From NCBI RefSeq assembly GCF_019578655.1, contig NC_063257.1:10230001-10294000 (forward strand): a stretch of DNA of 64,000 bases, read 5' to 3'. The notes under the pieces were generated by a model. The model had not been told where the DNA came from. It saw only the letters and a list, made by a program, of their open reading frames with translations, and ran no database searches. Positions within the stretch are counted from its first letter, which is position 1; each line of letters starts with the position of its first letter. The DNA comes from Ricinus communis (lineage: Eukaryota; Streptophyta; Magnoliopsida; Malpighiales; Euphorbiaceae). Below, piece after piece: positions 61,339 to 64,000 of this stretch. The position numbers and the translations under genes were made by a program.

Positions 61339-64000
61339 AAAGCAACTTATTATAAAGGCTAATTATCAACACAAAACAATAAAAATAAATCTAAACACTC
61401 TAAACCAATATTTGAGATAATAATATTTATAAAATAAAGTAATCAAACAATAAATAAATATTCAATGCAAATGCTTATGTTTATGATCTAAAATTACATG
61501 CTAAAGATAGTATTTAGTCTAGCCAATTACTTAGTATTCCCCTTGTTTGCCTTAAGCCTAGATCTAATGAATGAGATGGTGATGTGTCTTTTCCGTTAGC
61601 TATTCAAACTAGATATATATAGAGAATAGTCCTCCTCTAAAATTAGTCTTCCTAGAGATGTATACCCAATATAAGTTTATCTAATAGATAAGTCTATAAG
61701 TGTCCTCATCTCTACAAAATATTATTTCATAAATAACTCTATAATTATATAAAATGACTAAAATGCCCCCCTTGGGCCTTGTAATTTTCGGCTAGCACAA
61801 CAAATAACAATCAATGTGAACATGTCTAACTAAGTTTTTTTTTGAATATTTAATATATAGAAATATATCATTAAAACTCTAAAATACCCTAAATATCTAT
61901 ATATATTTCGGACCTATCATTTATCAAAATTTTGACCTACCTATTATTTTTTTTGTAAATTATAGTAATTTTTAAGGATTGGATTTATAAATAATGACAA
62001 TCATGTTAATTTTCAGAATTGAACTTGTTGATTATAACAATTTAGGGGGAACAATTTGATAGGAATTTTCAAATTTCAAAATCACCCTCTAACTATCAAT
62101 AGTCTAAAAAATGGCAAGTACAGCAGCACTAGAAAAGCCTCTTCTTCTTTTATTTTTTCTTATAGATAAACTATACAACTTCATTGGACGTACCAATATA
62201 ACCGGATAACCTTTTCTTAACCACTTAGAAATGCCTCATTCTCTAACCCTTATGGTAACTTTTTGTTCCTTGGGTTCCTTCATCAACACGGCTGATTCAA
62301 TAATATAAGAGGTTCTACTTCTACAGGCTTAAAAGGAAAATTAGGAAAAATGTTGTTTCTTTGAGAACTTTTCAGAAGTATTTTGAAATTAACAAAAAAA
62401 TAATACATTTTTATTGTATAAATTTTTTCTTTTCAAAAATTTTTTAAACATTTTTTTATAAATATAGTGCAGTTATTTTTAATTGTTTTTTGATTTTACT
62501 AAAAACAAAAAAACCAAAATCGTAATTTAAAAAAGTTCAAAAAAACATATTTTTTAATATTTTAATACAGTAAAAATAAGAAAATAATATCGTAAATTTA
62601 ATAAAAAATAAAAAATAAAGAATATTACATTTTTGTTATTTTTTCTTTTCTTTTTGGACGAAATCTTAGGTACAGGTTTTAGCGACATATAATCGAATTG
62701 GATCCTAGTTTCCCCTTGATAAAGAAAAATGGACCTCTTAGGTTTATGGACATGGGCTTGGAACAGTTTCTAAATCTTTTTTGAAGCCCATTTTCCCTTG
62801 CATTATTCTAAGCCAAAATTCTTATATGTATGTTTCCTGATAATGAATTAATCAATTAATATAGTACTCACCAAGTTAGTACCAAATTGAAAAGAAAAAA
62901 TTACCAAACTGAAAGACAAAAAAAAGTTTACATATAGGTTAGATCTATTCAATATGGCCAAAAACACCATTATTAATCCATAGAAGTGTGCATATGCACA
63001 AAAGAAATGTGAATGTTAAGAGGAAGAAATTTCTCACCATCAGAACATGGCCTTGTCCTGTAAACTTGAGCACCCATCTCATGCAATTGGAGTATAGGGA
63101 AATGTACCCACCACTAGCTAGATAGAATTCAACACCAAAGGCCCCATTTCTTTGAGCCTAAAAAGAAATAACTATAACTCATAGGGTTGGCCCCTACAAC
63201 TTGGTAAAAAGTGTTTGATGATGTTCCTGTCAAGTCATGAATAATAAAAAGATCTAGATGACAAATTTCTGGAAACAGAACTTTTCTCCTGCATCATTAT
63301 CTGGGTTGTTTGGATGCTACTTTTTGACCAGACACCAATTCATATCATGTAAAGCATTTGCCTACCTGCAAACTGCAATGCCTCACATGTGTGAAAGTTG
63401 CAATGATGCTGTTAGTTTTTTATATAATAAGCCAACACAAAGGAGAGAAAGAAAGGGAAAGAGAGGGTGGCAAAGAACTACTTTGCTTCCATATATAAAG
63501 CCCTAATCAATGAGACTAGAACTTATGCTATAAGTGGAGAATTTCTTATGAATGTAATGAAATGACAATATTGAAGGAATGGGGCTGGGGGGAGGGTGAT
63601 GCTGTGTGCAGCTTGCACAGCACAATGGTGAAGAGTAACAAAGAATGGGTTGCAAATACATATTCTAAAGTAACAAACCAGGAGCAAGTAAAAAAGGGGC
63701 ATTGCCCTTTTCAGTTAATGACATGGACCCCCTAAAGAAACAATCATCATTCCTTAATAATAACTGACTTTGCAGTGAAAGTCAGAAGTGAAACTTAAAA
63801 AGATTAATGGCATGGTGACTGTGGGAATAGCCCTCTGTACTCAAGTGAAGAGTCCTGCAACTCCGGTCCCAACTACAGCATGCCACATTCCATAATTTAG
63901 CAATTCATTAATTTGTCACGAACATCATGAAACAATTCTGAAGAGATCTTATTCACTCCTTCAATGCATAGTTCTGGATTAGCTTCTTAGTCATGATACC
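61339..64000. other. Intergenic DNA to the right edge
   Basis: No gene is recognised. A/T-rich to about 62900. From 62900 onward the composition is more balanced, with a TATATAAA at about 63492 and a short hairpin at 63600-63622 (TGCTGT...ACAGCA). About 62150-62350 on minus gives short basic peptides I could not assign. The right end could be the flank of a gene outside the window. Confidence 0.45.

Noticed and set aside
63258..63506. 82-codon plus-strand open frame near the right edge
   Set aside because: No recognisable domain, and no supporting splice or homology pattern.
63600..63622. Hairpin TGCTGT...ACAGCA considered as a microRNA precursor
   Set aside because: The stem is only about 8 pairs, far too short for a plant microRNA precursor, and it matches no known mature sequence.
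1..64000. tRNA, rRNA, snRNA and CRISPR signals
   Set aside because: No tRNA box A/B pair in a cloverleaf, no rRNA sequence and no regularly spaced repeat array were found by eye. The tRNA-like TATCAGAGCC near 61115 is the copia primer-binding site.

Overview
This is plant nuclear DNA, very probably from a eudicot. It has large multi-exon genes with GT-AG introns, AT-rich intergenic DNA full of transposon remnants, and protein families specific to plants: a strigolactone-pathway SMXL repressor, an FBH-type bHLH factor, a single-domain potato-II-type inhibitor, an endogenous plant pararetrovirus fragment and a plastid-DNA insertion. The gene set and repeat style suggest a rosid, perhaps Malpighiales, but that is inference. 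No complete RNA gene, CRISPR array or bacterial-type system was seen.

Layout. 1-11 kb: gene-poor, with telo-box motifs near the left edge, a decayed plastid ndhA fragment, a decayed LINE and a foldback MITE. 10.9-16.1 kb: SMXL6/7/8-like gene (3 exons, 1105 aa), with an overlapping upstream ORF. 16.1-22.9 kb: repeat accumulation, including a hAT MITE with a perfect 8-bp target duplication and a caulimovirid reverse-transcriptase fragment between two ~417-bp direct repeats. 23.0-33.5 kb: RanBPM/Gid1-like SPRY-LisH-CTLH gene (10 exons, 487 aa, one GC-AG intron). 34.9-35.4 kb (minus): V-ATPase subunit G (3 exons, 108 aa). 38.7-41.3 kb (minus): conserved plant protein of unknown function (6 exons, 458 aa). 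43.2-43.6 kb: secreted cysteine-rich proteinase inhibitor of the potato II type, followed by a relic of a tandem copy. 46.0-52.8 kb: bHLH80/81 (FBH)-type transcription factor with a 5.4-kb intron inside the bHLH domain. 54.5-54.9 kb (minus): bHLH79-like pseudogene that has lost its DNA-binding core. 56.8-61.3 kb (minus): complete-length but inactivated Ty1/copia retrotransposon. 61.3-64 kb: no gene recognised.

The genes are independent nuclear units, not a pathway cluster. They cover hormone signalling (SMXL), ubiquitin-ligase scaffolding (RanBPM/CTLH), endomembrane proton pumping (VHA-G), defence (inhibitor) and flowering or stomatal transcription (FBH-type bHLH). The most unusual structures are the caulimovirid insertion with its long flanking duplication, the remnant second copy of the inhibitor promoter, the domain-deleted bHLH79-like pseudogene and the plastid ndhA insertion. 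Exon boundaries were inferred by hand from splice consensus, reading phase and family resemblance. No computation or database search was run.
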